DNA from: Mesonia ostreae
Lineage (GTDB): Bacteria > Bacteroidota > Bacteroidia > Flavobacteriales > Flavobacteriaceae
DNA length: 64,000 bases
Direction of reading: 5' to 3'
Assembly: GCF_031845265.1 (NCBI RefSeq)
Contig: NZ_JAVRBG010000001.1
Location: forward strand, 310,001 to 374,000
Part shown: positions 1 to 8,872 of the stretch, in pieces
Position numbering within the stretch: the stretch's first letter is position 1
How the letters are laid out: each line of letters starts with the position of its first letter
Notes under the pieces: model-generated
The model's database searches: none
Told to the model about the DNA's origin: nothing
Seen by the model: only the letters and a program-made list of their open reading frames with translations
Translations under genes and position numbers: made by a program

Positions 1-22
1 GTATTCATTTTATTTACTATTG

Positions 23-871
23 TTATCTTTTAACTAATCGCTTTACACTTTCCCCCTTATCACTTCTCACTTTCACAAAATACACTCCAGCAGCCAAGCC
101 AGCAATATTATAATTTTGCTGTGACTCAAAATTTGCTACTTCTTCTCCAGCTATAGAAAGCACGCTTACATTTTTAACCTCCTCTGAAATTGTTATTTGA
201 AATGTATTTTCTACAGGGTTAGGGTATAAACTTACCATCACTTTTTTGGAGTCATCGATATCTAGATTACAATCATCTGAAAAGCTATAAAAACAACAAA
301 CTACCCAATTTGTATAATTACCCTGCCCAGCAACAGCTTGGCTAGGGTTAGTAACCTGAATACATAAATCTCCTGTTTCAGTTGGGTCTCTATATACAGA
401 AATCTCTAAATTGGTTAAAGTTAAATCACTCCCCGTTAGATCTATAGAATTTAATGACCAATTGCCAGTAGATTCTATCATTTGTAAATTTGGATTATTA
501 TTAAGCAATAGTCTCCCAACAAATAAACTTATATCGTCTTTGTCTGCATCCATATATAATTCTTCTAAACTTATTAAGGCTGATAAATCTAGTGGAGTGG
601 AATAATAATCTAAATAGGAATATGAAATATCTAAAATTTTTAAAGATTGAAAAGCTTCTATTCCTGTTAAATCAGTCAAATTTTTCCAACTCAAATCTAA
701 ATTTTCTATACTACTAATATCACTTGTTAATACCTGCCCGTTTATAGTTTGATCTGAATCTATTCCTAAATCAATTAAGGCTTGTTCAAAATTTTGATCG
801 GGGATACTGGTGGTTTGTGCTGTAATTGCTAAACAAAGGAAAAAGCTTAAAATATTTATATATGTTTTCAT
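23..871 (-). CDS. T9SS-sorted secreted protein with leucine-rich-repeat-like middle
   Basis: A 282-residue secreted protein. Residues 1-18 form a signal peptide ending in AITAQ. Residues about 50-150 contain irregular leucine-rich-repeat-like units (NLDLSWKNLTDLTGIEAF, SLKILDIS, SLEELYMD). The last ~70 residues are a type A T9SS sorting domain (YPNPVENTFQI, then GVYFVKV and a basic end VKRLVKR). Family knowledge: such C-terminal domains direct export across the outer membrane by the gliding-associated type IX system and are removed or anchored there. The ligand or role of the repeat region is unknown. It lies 3 bp downstream of a paralogue on the same strand, so the pair is probably cotranscribed and arose by tandem duplication. 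Confidence 0.85.
   Translation of the reverse strand: MKTYINILSFFLCLAITAQTTSIPDQNFEQALIDLGIDSDQTINGQVLTSDISSIENLDLSWKNLTDLTGIEAFQSLKILDISYSYLDYYSTPLDLSALISLEELYMDADKDDISLFVGRLLLNNNPNLQMIESTGNWSLNSIDLTGSDLTLTNLEISVYRDPTETGDLCIQVTNPSQAVAGQGNYTNWVVCCFYSFSDDCNLDIDDSKKVMVSLYPNPVENTFQITISEEVKNVSVLSIAGEEVANFESQQNYNIAGLAAGVYFVKVRSDKGESVKRLVKR
75..177 (-). repeat. Sorting-domain repeat, copy 1
   Basis: About 103 bp encoding the end of the T9SS domain. It is nearly identical at DNA level to 927-1029, with one early mismatch at position 160. This exceeds what protein conservation requires and points to recent duplication or gene conversion. Confidence 0.8.
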
Positions 872-874
872 GAT

Positions 875-1801
875 CTATCGTTTAACAATTCGCTGAACTC
901 TTTTCGCTTTAGCTGTTTGTATTTTTACAAAATACACTCCAGCAGCCAAGCCAGCAATATTATAATTTTGCTGTGACTCAAAATTTGCTACTTCTTCTCC
1001 AGCTATAGAAACCACGCTTACATTTTTAAGCTCTTCTGAAGTTTCTATTTGAAAACTGTTTTGTACAGGGTTGGGGTATAAATCAACTTCTATTTTATTT
1101 GCAATATCTGCTGCCAATGTACAAACTCCTTGGTCATAAAAACTAGGATTTACTCCATACAGCGTCCAACTATCATAAGGTGCAGTATTATTTGTAGCCG
1201 CGGTAGCGTAATCTACTTTCATACATAATGAAGAATTACTATAATGAATGACATTAATTATCATATCTGTAGTGTTGACATTATTAGCATTTTGTAAGTT
1301 AATTTCTCTTAATGTATCTAAAAACCCTGTTTGTACAAATTTAATATTAGGATTGGTACTTAGATCCAACACCTCTACTCCCATCGTAATTACATCATCT
1401 TGTAACTCGACTACCGTAAGGTTTTCTAAATTAATCAAACCAGTTAGGTCGATAGTTTTTAAGCCTTCAAAAGATCTAATTTCTACATCTATTAAATTAG
1501 AGTTTGCGGTTAGATCTATGACTAGATTTAAAGGAAAAACTGCAACTCCTCCTTCTTGGAGGATTAAGTATTCTAAATCTGTAAAAGCTTCTAATCCTGT
1601 TAGATTGCTAACACCTTTTAAATCAAGTAAATTAACAGTAGCTATATCATTAGTTAACACTTGCCCATTAATTACCCCATCACTATCAATTCCCTCATTA
1701 ATAAGATGTTGCTCAAAATTAGTATCGGGGATACTGGTGGTTTGTGCTGTAATCGCTAAACAAAGGAAAAAGCATATCAAGTTTAGTAAAAGTTTCATCA
1801 T
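875..1801 (-). CDS. T9SS-sorted secreted protein, LRR-like, tandem paralogue
   Basis: A 308-residue protein with the same plan as its downstream neighbour: signal peptide (to AITAQ), the conserved stretch TTSIPDTNFEQHLINEGIDSD, LRR-like units (LLDLKGVSNLTGLEAF, LKTIDLTGLINLENLTV) and a C-terminal T9SS type A domain (YPNPVQNSFQI ... GVYFVKI ... RIVKR). The N- and C-terminal ends are almost identical to those of the neighbour, while the middle has diverged strongly. It is the first gene of the pair; a near-match -7 box (TAAGTTTA) lies at 1822-1829 on the minus strand. Function beyond cell-surface or secreted location is not evident. Confidence 0.85.
   Translation of the reverse strand: MMKLLLNLICFFLCLAITAQTTSIPDTNFEQHLINEGIDSDGVINGQVLTNDIATVNLLDLKGVSNLTGLEAFTDLEYLILQEGGVAVFPLNLVIDLTANSNLIDVEIRSFEGLKTIDLTGLINLENLTVVELQDDVITMGVEVLDLSTNPNIKFVQTGFLDTLREINLQNANNVNTTDMIINVIHYSNSSLCMKVDYATAATNNTAPYDSWTLYGVNPSFYDQGVCTLAADIANKIEVDLYPNPVQNSFQIETSEELKNVSVVSIAGEEVANFESQQNYNIAGLAAGVYFVKIQTAKAKRVQRIVKR
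927..1029 (-). repeat. Sorting-domain repeat, copy 2
   Basis: Second copy of the near-identical DNA coding for the T9SS C-terminal domain (other copy at 75-177). The signal-peptide regions (801-846 and 1726-1772) are likewise almost identical. Confidence 0.8.
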
Positions 1802-2162
1802 ATCGGTTTTGGTTGATATTATAAACTTAAAACAATTAAATAATATTTATTTAAAATTTGTTAATTTTTTGAAAAGAAGACAACGAATACAGTTATCTGT
1901 CTTCATTCCCGAAATGAGATTTTTCACCTTAAGTCGCCCAACTGTGACTCAAAGCAGACTTAAGTCGAAAATTTTAACAAAAGCATCTCGACTTCCTACC
2001 CGTTTCGCTTAGACGGGAACGCTAGAATGACTTTTTTCCAGCTGACGCTCGTTGTTACATTAGTATTATTATTTAATTCTGCGGACCACTACACGCGTAT
2101 GCAAAAAAAAGCCTCTAAAATACAATTTTAAAGGCTTTTACTATTAGAAATTTTAAGACTTC
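1802..2162. other. Intergenic region with short inverted repeats
   Basis: No gene is supported here. It holds the probable promoter of the upstream LRR gene (near 1822-1829), a small inverted repeat CCCGT...ACGGG at 2000-2018 within text resembling flavobacterial intergenic repeats, and the terminator of the HMA gene at 2103-2140. Confidence 0.5.
2103..2140 (-). terminator. Rho-independent terminator of the HMA-domain gene
   Basis: Stem AAAAGCCT (2107-2114) pairs with AGGCTTTT (2132-2139), with further pairing TAAAAT/ATTTTA inside. On the minus strand the stem is followed by a run of T (complement of 2103-2110). Confidence 0.8.
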
Positions 2163-2531
2163 TTATTTAGTCTTATCATCTTTATGATCGTCTTTCACTT
2201 CCTCATCGCGATACTTACAACAGTCATGAATACCAGCATAAGCTTTATCTGTTGCTTTGGTACTGGCTAAGTCGTGTCCCGCCTCAAGAATATTTCCTTT
2301 AATAGCGTTTAGATTCGTTTTATGCTCGTTGTAAATCAAATCAAGCTGATGCGTATTTACATCCCAATTGGCACTTTTTACTCCTTTGGTTTTTATACAC
2401 GCTGTTTCAATACGATCTTTACACATCGTACAAACTCCGTCTACATCAAAAGAAGCTTTGGCATTTCTATTTTGTGCAAACATGACTGTAGTCATTAAAA
2501 ACATGGCTATTCCTAGTACTTTTTTCATCAT
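2163..2531 (-). CDS. Secreted heavy-metal-associated (HMA) domain protein
   Basis: A 122-residue protein with a signal peptide (residues 1-19, ending MFAQ) and one ferredoxin-like HMA domain at about 25-92. The metal site is GVCTMC with Cys34 and Cys37, as in CopZ/MerP-type chaperones (family knowledge: soft metals such as Cu(I), Zn or Hg). A second possible metal site is HDCC at 102-105, followed by a charged Asp/Lys/His tail. It lies downstream of a TonB-dependent receptor with a Cys-Cys plug motif and of a Cys-rich small protein on the same strand, suggesting periplasmic metal handling for that receptor. The metal cannot be named from sequence. The first two codons are both ATG; either could be the start. 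Confidence 0.85.
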   Translation of the reverse strand: MMKKVLGIAMFLMTTVMFAQNRNAKASFDVDGVCTMCKDRIETACIKTKGVKSANWDVNTHQLDLIYNEHKTNLNAIKGNILEAGHDLASTKATDKAYAGIHDCCKYRDEEVKDDHKDDKTK

Positions 2532-2792
2532 TTTATTTTTTATTAATTATTATTTAATGCTATATCTGCGTTACTCTTAATTGATTATTTCTTTTTAAAG
2601 ATATACAAAAAAAAATTTACTACTACACACCCCCTGCTCGAATGAATTCGTTCATGCGGGCTAACCCCTTTTTTTACAGGGAAAAATCTTGACTATAATT
2701 TAATTCTATAACTGCGTGGGCTTTTAATCGTTTATTGTGTTTTTTATATACAAGTGAAAAATGCGTCTCGACTCCGCTCGAGGTGACCATTT

Positions 2793-5039
2793 TTATTTAA
2801 TTCTAAATCTTAAACCTGCATAATACATACTACCAAAAACAGGGCCGTACACAAAAGTAGTATCAAAGTTTGAGCCAAATGGATTTTCAGCATCCATAAT
2901 AGGGTTACTTTGTCTTACATTGGTGATATTCTCTCCTCCTACATAAATTTCAAATTTTGGAGAAAACACTTTCGTTATTTGTGCATTAATGGTAGATACT
3001 GTGGGAGAATATTCTGGTAACTGAAAAGCTTCTGGATTGCTTTGCGTAGAAGGAAAGCGTTGTTTTCCCAACCAGTTGTACGTCACATCAAACTTCCACT
3101 TGCTATTATTTTTAATGGGAGTTTCATAAGAAAGATTGGTGAAAAAGCGATGTTGTGCCGTTAATGGCTTTATTTTTTCACCCGATTGATATTTGGTTTT
3201 TACATCATAATATTTATAAGCCAAACGCGTATCTAAGCCTTCCAGAATGTTATAATTTACTTCGGTTTGGAAGCTATTGGCATAACTATCATTCTCTAAA
3301 TTATAAAAACTAACCTGATTCGGGTTTTCCCAGTCTACCACCACTTGGTTCTGAAAATCGGTTCTGTAAAAATCGAAAGTAACGTCTGCTTTTCGGCTAA
3401 ATAAATTAAATCCTTGCAGGTAAGAAACGCCATAGTTCCACGCAATTTCTGGTTCTAAACCATAGATTTCTCCTTCCGCGGAAGCGATCACATTTATATT
3501 TCTAGAGGTAGCAAATAGATTCTGGTTTTCAGCAAAAATATTGGCTAAACGCTTTCCACGTCCAACAGAAGCTCTAAACGCAGATTTCTCCCAAGGAGTA
3601 TACCGTGCGTGAACCCGTGGCGTCACAAATACCCCTAGCCTATTATGCTGATCTACGCGCATACCTGCCGTAAAATTTAGATCTTCTAGATTATCAAAAT
3701 TATATTCAAAGAACGCTCCAACCGAGTTATCTACACGCTCAAAAGAAGAAGTTTCTACCAATTCTTCATACTTATCATAAGTAATACTAATTCCCGTTTT
3801 AATTTTATGTCGAGAATCTCCAATAATGCTGTTATACATTAGGTTAGAATAAATGCTGTTGTGTTCTATATTATAAGTTCGCAAGCCAAAATAAGAATCC
3901 TGTTGATGGTTACTTGCCGCAAATTGAAGTCCGGCACTTCGCCAAGGAAGATCTGGATCTACATAACCCAATTTTCCAGAAAATTCATACCGCTGCGTAT
4001 CAATTTCACTTCCCCAAGCATTGGTGGTTAACTTATCTGTATCTGGATCAAAATTTACTTCTCCCGTTTGTTTATGATCATCTAAGAAACGAACGTCAAA
4101 AAAGCCTACAAACCCACTTTCAGTGTCGGTATATTGCCATCTATTCATTACATTTATTTGATGATACTTAGGCATGTCCAGAAAATTATCGTGATTTACA
4201 TCGTGTTCTTTTTGATGCGAATTCCCGTGAAGATAAATTCCTGTACTCCACTTATCGCTTACTTTGGTATTGTAATGTGTATTCAATTCTAAGCGCTCGC
4301 TACTTGCACCATACACATTCAGAAAAAATTGATCGTCTTTGGTTGGTTTTTGCAGCTCGGCATTAATTTGTCCTGCGATACTTTCATAACCATTCACCAC
4401 GCTTCCCGCACCTTTGGTAATTTGAATGCTCTCCACCCAAGTTCCCGGAGTAAATGTGAGTCCGTAGGCTTGAGAAGCACCGCGAACGTTAGGAATATTT
4501 TCCATCGCGATAAGAATATACGGACTTGTGAGTCCCAACATCTTAATTTGCTTGGTTCCCGAAATGGCATCGGCAAAATTCACATCGATGGAGGGATTGG
4601 TTTCAAAACTTTCAGACAAGTTACAACAGGCCGCTTTTAGCAATTCGTCGCTACTTACATTGATCACATTTTTAGCTTCAATATAAGATCTAGAAGTGGC
4701 TCTTTTTCTAGAAACCACTTTCACCTCATCTAAATTACTTTTGGGCGCTAGCGAAACTTTAATTTTCTTTTTAGGATTAGTTACCACAATGGTATCGGCT
4801 TTAAACCCAATATAACTAATGATTAATTGCTGGTATTCTTTTGTATACGGAATAGAAAATTTTCCATCAAAATCGGTTACCGTTCCAACTTCTGTGTTTA
4901 ACCAATATACATTTGCACCCAATAACGGAGTCTTAGCGTTGCCTGAACCTTCATCATAGATAATGCCTTCTACTTTCTCTTGTGAGAACATGCTTAACGG
5001 AAATATAAAGAGAAAAAACAGATAGAGTAATTTTTTCAT
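2793..5039 (-). CDS. TonB-dependent receptor with CarboxypepD_reg-like N-domain
   Basis: A 748-residue outer-membrane receptor. Signal peptide 1-20 (SMFSQ); a carboxypeptidase-regulatory-like beta-sandwich at about 22-100 (GANVYWLNTEVGTVTDFDGKF is the typical core); plug domain about 125-235, including VNGYESIAGQINAELQKP; beta-barrel to the C-terminus, ending GLRFRIK with the aromatic and basic residues usual for barrel ends. The plug begins AACCNLSESFETNPS, with Cys138-Cys139, a feature I associate with a receptor subgroup found beside metal-resistance genes. Neighbours on the same strand are a Cys-rich small protein upstream and an HMA protein downstream, so transport of a metal or metal complex is inferred. 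Substrate unknown. Confidence 0.88.
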   Translation of the reverse strand: MKKLLYLFFLFIFPLSMFSQEKVEGIIYDEGSGNAKTPLLGANVYWLNTEVGTVTDFDGKFSIPYTKEYQQLIISYIGFKADTIVVTNPKKKIKVSLAPKSNLDEVKVVSRKRATSRSYIEAKNVINVSSDELLKAACCNLSESFETNPSIDVNFADAISGTKQIKMLGLTSPYILIAMENIPNVRGASQAYGLTFTPGTWVESIQITKGAGSVVNGYESIAGQINAELQKPTKDDQFFLNVYGASSERLELNTHYNTKVSDKWSTGIYLHGNSHQKEHDVNHDNFLDMPKYHQINVMNRWQYTDTESGFVGFFDVRFLDDHKQTGEVNFDPDTDKLTTNAWGSEIDTQRYEFSGKLGYVDPDLPWRSAGLQFAASNHQQDSYFGLRTYNIEHNSIYSNLMYNSIIGDSRHKIKTGISITYDKYEELVETSSFERVDNSVGAFFEYNFDNLEDLNFTAGMRVDQHNRLGVFVTPRVHARYTPWEKSAFRASVGRGKRLANIFAENQNLFATSRNINVIASAEGEIYGLEPEIAWNYGVSYLQGFNLFSRKADVTFDFYRTDFQNQVVVDWENPNQVSFYNLENDSYANSFQTEVNYNILEGLDTRLAYKYYDVKTKYQSGEKIKPLTAQHRFFTNLSYETPIKNNSKWKFDVTYNWLGKQRFPSTQSNPEAFQLPEYSPTVSTINAQITKVFSPKFEIYVGGENITNVRQSNPIMDAENPFGSNFDTTFVYGPVFGSMYYAGLRFRIK

Positions 5040-5223
5040 TTTTTAAGAGGATATATATAAGTCAGCAAGAATATTTTTTCAAGTAACTTAAACTGATTTT
5101 TTAATTAAAATTGATAAGAATAAAGTTTTGTATCTCCTTTATTTCGCTTCCGCGGAAATTAATCCGTGTGCAATTTATAACATACCATTGCGAGAGCGGA
5201 TGCAAAGGAAATCTCTTAGAGTT

Positions 5224-5643
5224 CTAAATTAAAAAAACTTGCTGCTGAAGCTGGATATCCGTCAGCATTTTGGGAGAAGAATAATATTGGTGTGGAATAC
5301 AATTTTTAGGTAGATATTCTAATAAATCTGAATAGGGATTTTCCTGTATTATCCAAAAAATCTGTTGAGGATAGATAAGCTTCTCAAAATTCTTCAGAAT
5401 TAATTGATCCTGACCTTTAAAAAATTTAGACGTATCCTTACAGCAAGAAGGAGACTTTATTTCTGATTTCTCCAAAGGTGTAGAAATTACCAATTCACAA
5501 CACGAATTTACTTCCGTAAAGATAGTAGTATCTACAAGAGCGTCACCGCAAAAATGCTTCTTCACCGTAAAGGAAGTGGTAGAAAGCAGAATAAGCACTG
5601 CTACTACAGAAGATAAAATTCTATGTAAAATATTAATTTTCAC
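5224..5643 (-). CDS. HYC_CC_PP-type small secreted Cys-rich protein, GTG start
   Basis: A 139-residue protein read from GTG at 5643. A signal or anchor segment (RILSSVVAVLILLSTTSF) is followed by HFC at 30-32 and Cys-Cys pairs at 48-49 and 67-68, the pattern of the Bacteroidota HYC_CC_PP family (no defined biochemistry). The reading frame stays open up to 5730, but a perfect -7 box (TACTTTTG) at 5655-5648 would lie inside a longer product, and the GTG start gives the family-like N-terminus, so the short form is preferred. Transcription would begin at or a few bases before the GTG. Context (TonB receptor and HMA protein downstream) suggests metal binding or sensing in the periplasm; this is inference. 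Confidence 0.75.
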   Translation of the reverse strand: MKINILHRILSSVVAVLILLSTTSFTVKKHFCGDALVDTTIFTEVNSCCELVISTPLEKSEIKSPSCCKDTSKFFKGQDQLILKNFEKLIYPQQIFWIIQENPYSDLLEYLPKNCIPHQYYSSPKMLTDIQLQQQVFLI

Positions 5644-5647
5644 GATG

Positions 5648-5655
5648 CAAAAGTA
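5648..5655 (-). promoter_or_regulatory. -7 box TACTTTTG of the HYC_CC_PP-type gene
   Basis: Perfect match to the Bacteroidota -7 consensus TAnnTTTG on the minus strand, ending 4 nt before the GTG start. It implies a leaderless or nearly leaderless mRNA and decides the start codon. Confidence 0.65.
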
Positions 5656-5814
5656 ATCTTTTTTTAAGAATATGTAAAACCATATTTTTTTTAGATAATG
5701 CGTTGTAAAACTAAAGCTGGCTTCAATCACAGCACTTAATTAGTAATTGATTAGAATCAACAAGTTAAGCACTAAAAATACTTGTTTTAAAATAGGATAT
5801 TTATTTTTTAGCCT

Positions 5815-5822
5815 TATATTTG
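5815..5822 (+). promoter_or_regulatory. -7 box TATATTTG of rpsO
   Basis: Perfect TAnnTTTG match 52 bp upstream of the rpsO ATG. No convincing -33 TTG at the ideal spacing was found. Confidence 0.65.
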
Positions 5823-5874
5823 CCGCTTGATAGAAAAACTATCTGTACATAATAATCATTGAAATAATATTGGA

Positions 5875-6144
5875 ATGTATTTAACAAAGGAAGAAAAGCA
5901 AGATTTATTTGCAAAACACGGTAAAGGAAAAAACGATACCGGTTCAACAGAGGGACAAATTGCACTATTTACTAAAAGAATAGCGTATATTTCTGATCAC
6001 TTAAAGACAAATAAAAAAGATTACAACTCTGAGCGTTCATTAGTAATGCTGGTAGGTAAAAGAAGAAGTTTACTAGATTATTTAATGAAGAAAGATATTG
6101 TAAGATATCGTGAAATCGTTAAAGAATTAGGATTAAGAAAATAA
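5875..6144 (+). CDS. rpsO: 30S ribosomal protein S15
   Basis: An 89-residue protein of standard S15 length. The family signature is visible: TGSTEGQIALFTKRI near the N-terminus, then LKTNKKDYNSERSLVMLVGKRRSLLDYL. S15 binds 16S rRNA helices 20-22 and nucleates the central domain of the small subunit; in many bacteria it represses its own mRNA. It has its own promoter (-7 box at 5815) and is followed by a strong terminator, so pnp, next downstream, probably has a separate start or is expressed by readthrough. The rpsO-pnp order is widely conserved in bacteria. Confidence 0.98.
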   Translation: MYLTKEEKQDLFAKHGKGKNDTGSTEGQIALFTKRIAYISDHLKTNKKDYNSERSLVMLVGKRRSLLDYLMKKDIVRYREIVKELGLRK

Positions 6145-6149
6145 TTTTC

Positions 6150-6174
6150 AAGGGGCTTTATGCCCCTTTTTTTA
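6150..6174 (+). terminator. Rho-independent terminator after rpsO
   Basis: Stem AAGGGGC (6150-6156), loop TTTAT, GCCCCTT (6162-6168), followed by a T run. Confidence 0.9.
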
Positions 6175-6407
6175 TATTGAACTCGTATAAACTTTTTTCA
6201 TTGACTAAAAAATTGCTCTTTTACGCTACAAAGCGAAAAGTATAGATGAGTTTACTGTTTTTTCCTGGTAAAACAGGTTTTTCTAGAGAAAAAGAAAAAA
6301 CTACATTATTAGTTTTTCATTGGTCATATCATTGCACTACACACCACACACAACCCAGACCGTCATGGTAAGGCGGAGACCAATTGTTAACTTAGAATAA
6401 AAAAATT

Positions 6408-8576
6408 ATGATTCCACAAGTTTTTAAAGAGGTCATCGATTTAGGAGATGGAAGAGAAATCTCAATCGAGACCGGAAAATTAGCTAAACAAGCACACGGT
6501 TCTGTGGTTGTTCAATCAGGAAAATGTATGTTGCTTTGTACCGTAGTTTCTAACTACGAACAAAAAGACTTACCATTCTTACCCTTAACGGTAGATTACC
6601 GTGAAAAATTTGCAGCAGCAGGACGTTACCCAGGAGGTTTCTTTAAAAGAGAAGCTAGACCAAGTGACGGGGAAGTTTTAACGATGCGTTTAGTGGATCG
6701 TGTACTACGTCCATTATTCCCAAAAGATTATACTGCTGAAACTCAGGTGATGATTCAGTTAATGTCTCATGACGACGATGTGATGCCAGAAGCAATGGCA
6801 GGTTTGGCTGCTTCCGCAGCAATTCAATTGTCTGATTTACCATTTGAATGTGCTATTTCTGAAGCAAGAGTAGGACGTGTAAATGGAGAGTTTGTGATTA
6901 ACCCTACGAGAGCCCAGTTAGAAGAGTCTGACATCGATATGATGATTGGAGCTTCTGCAGATTCTGTGATGATGGTAGAAGGTGAAATGGAAGAGATTTC
7001 TGAAGAAGAAATGATTGAAGCCATTAAGTTTGCACACGAAGCTATTAAACTTCAAATTGAAGCACAACATCGTTTGGCTGATGCTTTTGGCAGAAAAGAA
7101 GTACGTGAGTATGAAGGTGCTGTTGAAAATGAAGAGCTAGCCAAGCAAGTTCACGATATGGCTTACGATAAAGTCTATGCCGTTGCAAAAGCAGGTTCTT
7201 CTAAACAAGAGCGTACAGCTGCATTCGCCACTATTAAAGAGGAAGTAAAAGCATCTTTCTCTGAAGAAGAATTAGAGGAGCATGGCGGTTTAGTTTCAGA
7301 ATATTATCGTAAAGCAGAAAAAGCTGCAGTTCGTGATCTTACGGTTAATGAAGGATTACGCCTTGACGGTCGTAAGACAAATGAGGTACGTGACATCTGG
7401 TGTGAGATAGATTATTTACCATCTGTACACGGGTCTGCTATTTTTACACGTGGTGAAACACAAGCATTAGCTACGGTAACTTTAGGAACTTCTAGAGACG
7501 CAAATAAAATAGATATGCCATCTTACGAAGGAGAAGAGAATTTCTACCTTCACTATAACTTCCCTCCTTTTTGTACGGGTGAAGCAAGACCTATTCGTGG
7601 AACTTCTCGTAGAGAAGTAGGTCACGGTAATCTTGCACAACGTGGTCTTAAAGGAATGATTCCAGACGATTGTCCTTATACAGTACGTGTAGTTTCTGAA
7701 GTGTTAGAATCTAACGGTTCTTCTTCTATGGCAACGGTTTGTGCTGGTACTATGGCTATGATGGACGCCGGGATTAAAATGATAAAACCAGTTTCTGGAA
7801 TTGCCATGGGATTAATTTCTGATGCAGATTCAGGAAAATACGCTGTCTTATCTGATATCTTAGGAGATGAAGATCACTTAGGAGATATGGACTTTAAAGT
7901 AACTGGAACAGCAGACGGAATTACCGCTTGCCAGATGGATATTAAAGTAAAAGGATTGCGTTACGAAGTTCTTGTAGCTGCATTAAAACAAGCAAGAGAC
8001 GGAAGATTACATATTCTTGAAAAGCTAACCGATACGATTGCAGTACCACGCGAAGATGTGAAACCACATTCTCCCAAAATGGTAACGCGAAGAATTCCTA
8101 ATGAATTTATTGGAGCAATTATTGGACCTGGAGGAAAAGTAATTCAAGAACTTCAAAAAGAAACAGGCACGACGATTGTAATTAACGAAGATCCTGTAAC
8201 CGAAGAAGGAATTATCGAAATCTTAGGAACAGATCAAGAAGGAATTGATAAAGTTCTTGCTAAAATTGACTCCGTAACCTTTAAACCAGTAAAAGGAAGC
8301 GTTTACGAAGTTAAAGTGATTAAAGTTTTAGATTTTGGAGTCGTAGTAGAATACCTAGATGCTCCAGGAAATGAAGTTTTATTGCACATTTCTGAATTGG
8401 CTTGGGAACGCACCACTAACGTAACCGATGTATTAAATATGGGAGACGTTTTAGATGTGAAATATTTTGGAGTAGATCCAAAAACGAGAAAAGAAAAAGT
8501 TTCTAGAAAAGCGCTTTTACCAAGACCTCCAAGAGAAGAGAAAAAAGATTCTTCTAATTCAAAGAAAGAAGATTAA
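6408..8576 (+). CDS. pnp: Polyribonucleotide nucleotidyltransferase (PNPase)
   Basis: A 722-residue PNPase with the full domain series: first RNase PH domain (about 10-145), helical linker, second RNase PH domain (about 310-535, with FPPFCTGEARPIRGTSRREVGHG for RNA and phosphate binding), KH domain (about 550-610, GPGG loop in IGAIIGPGGKVIQELQ) and S1 domain (about 620-690), ending in a charged Lys/Glu/Ser tail. It degrades RNA 3' to 5' by phosphorolysis as a trimer in the cytoplasm. A 233-bp leader region separates it from the rpsO terminator; no regulatory stem was identified with confidence in it. Confidence 0.98.
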   Translation: MIPQVFKEVIDLGDGREISIETGKLAKQAHGSVVVQSGKCMLLCTVVSNYEQKDLPFLPLTVDYREKFAAAGRYPGGFFKREARPSDGEVLTMRLVDRVLRPLFPKDYTAETQVMIQLMSHDDDVMPEAMAGLAASAAIQLSDLPFECAISEARVGRVNGEFVINPTRAQLEESDIDMMIGASADSVMMVEGEMEEISEEEMIEAIKFAHEAIKLQIEAQHRLADAFGRKEVREYEGAVENEELAKQVHDMAYDKVYAVAKAGSSKQERTAAFATIKEEVKASFSEEELEEHGGLVSEYYRKAEKAAVRDLTVNEGLRLDGRKTNEVRDIWCEIDYLPSVHGSAIFTRGETQALATVTLGTSRDANKIDMPSYEGEENFYLHYNFPPFCTGEARPIRGTSRREVGHGNLAQRGLKGMIPDDCPYTVRVVSEVLESNGSSSMATVCAGTMAMMDAGIKMIKPVSGIAMGLISDADSGKYAVLSDILGDEDHLGDMDFKVTGTADGITACQMDIKVKGLRYEVLVAALKQARDGRLHILEKLTDTIAVPREDVKPHSPKMVTRRIPNEFIGAIIGPGGKVIQELQKETGTTIVINEDPVTEEGIIEILGTDQEGIDKVLAKIDSVTFKPVKGSVYEVKVIKVLDFGVVVEYLDAPGNEVLLHISELAWERTTNVTDVLNMGDVLDVKYFGVDPKTRKEKVSRKALLPRPPREEKKDSSNSKKED

Positions 8577-8596
8577 GAAATAAAATCTCTAAATAA

Positions 8597-8630
8597 AATA
8601 GCCTTAGAAAACTCTAAGGCTATTTTTTTT
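8597..8630 (+). terminator. Rho-independent terminator after pnp
   Basis: Stem AATAGCCTTAGA pairs with TCTAAGGCTATT (12 bp, 4-nt loop), followed by eight or more T. Confidence 0.92.
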
Positions 8631-8872
8631 TAAGATAGTATTAACTGACATGCTTTCACTTTTCCGACTACATGGCAGAGAGCAAAATGTTAATAAATTT
8701 TTAGTAATAGAAAAATAGATATCTATAAGCTTAAAATTATGCAAAATGTAAGCTTCATAGCATGAATTATTAGTATTTTGATAAAAGTGAGAAATTTTAA
8801 AAAATAATGCTGTCTTCCGTATGCATATTGCAACTCATAGGACAAACAAAAAATTAACTATAAATCAATCAT

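Noticed and set aside
1248..2012. 254-codon frame on the plus strand opposite the LRR gene
   Set aside because: Shadow of the minus-strand T9SS gene, which has clear domains; the product is low-complexity Ser/Leu/Lys text.
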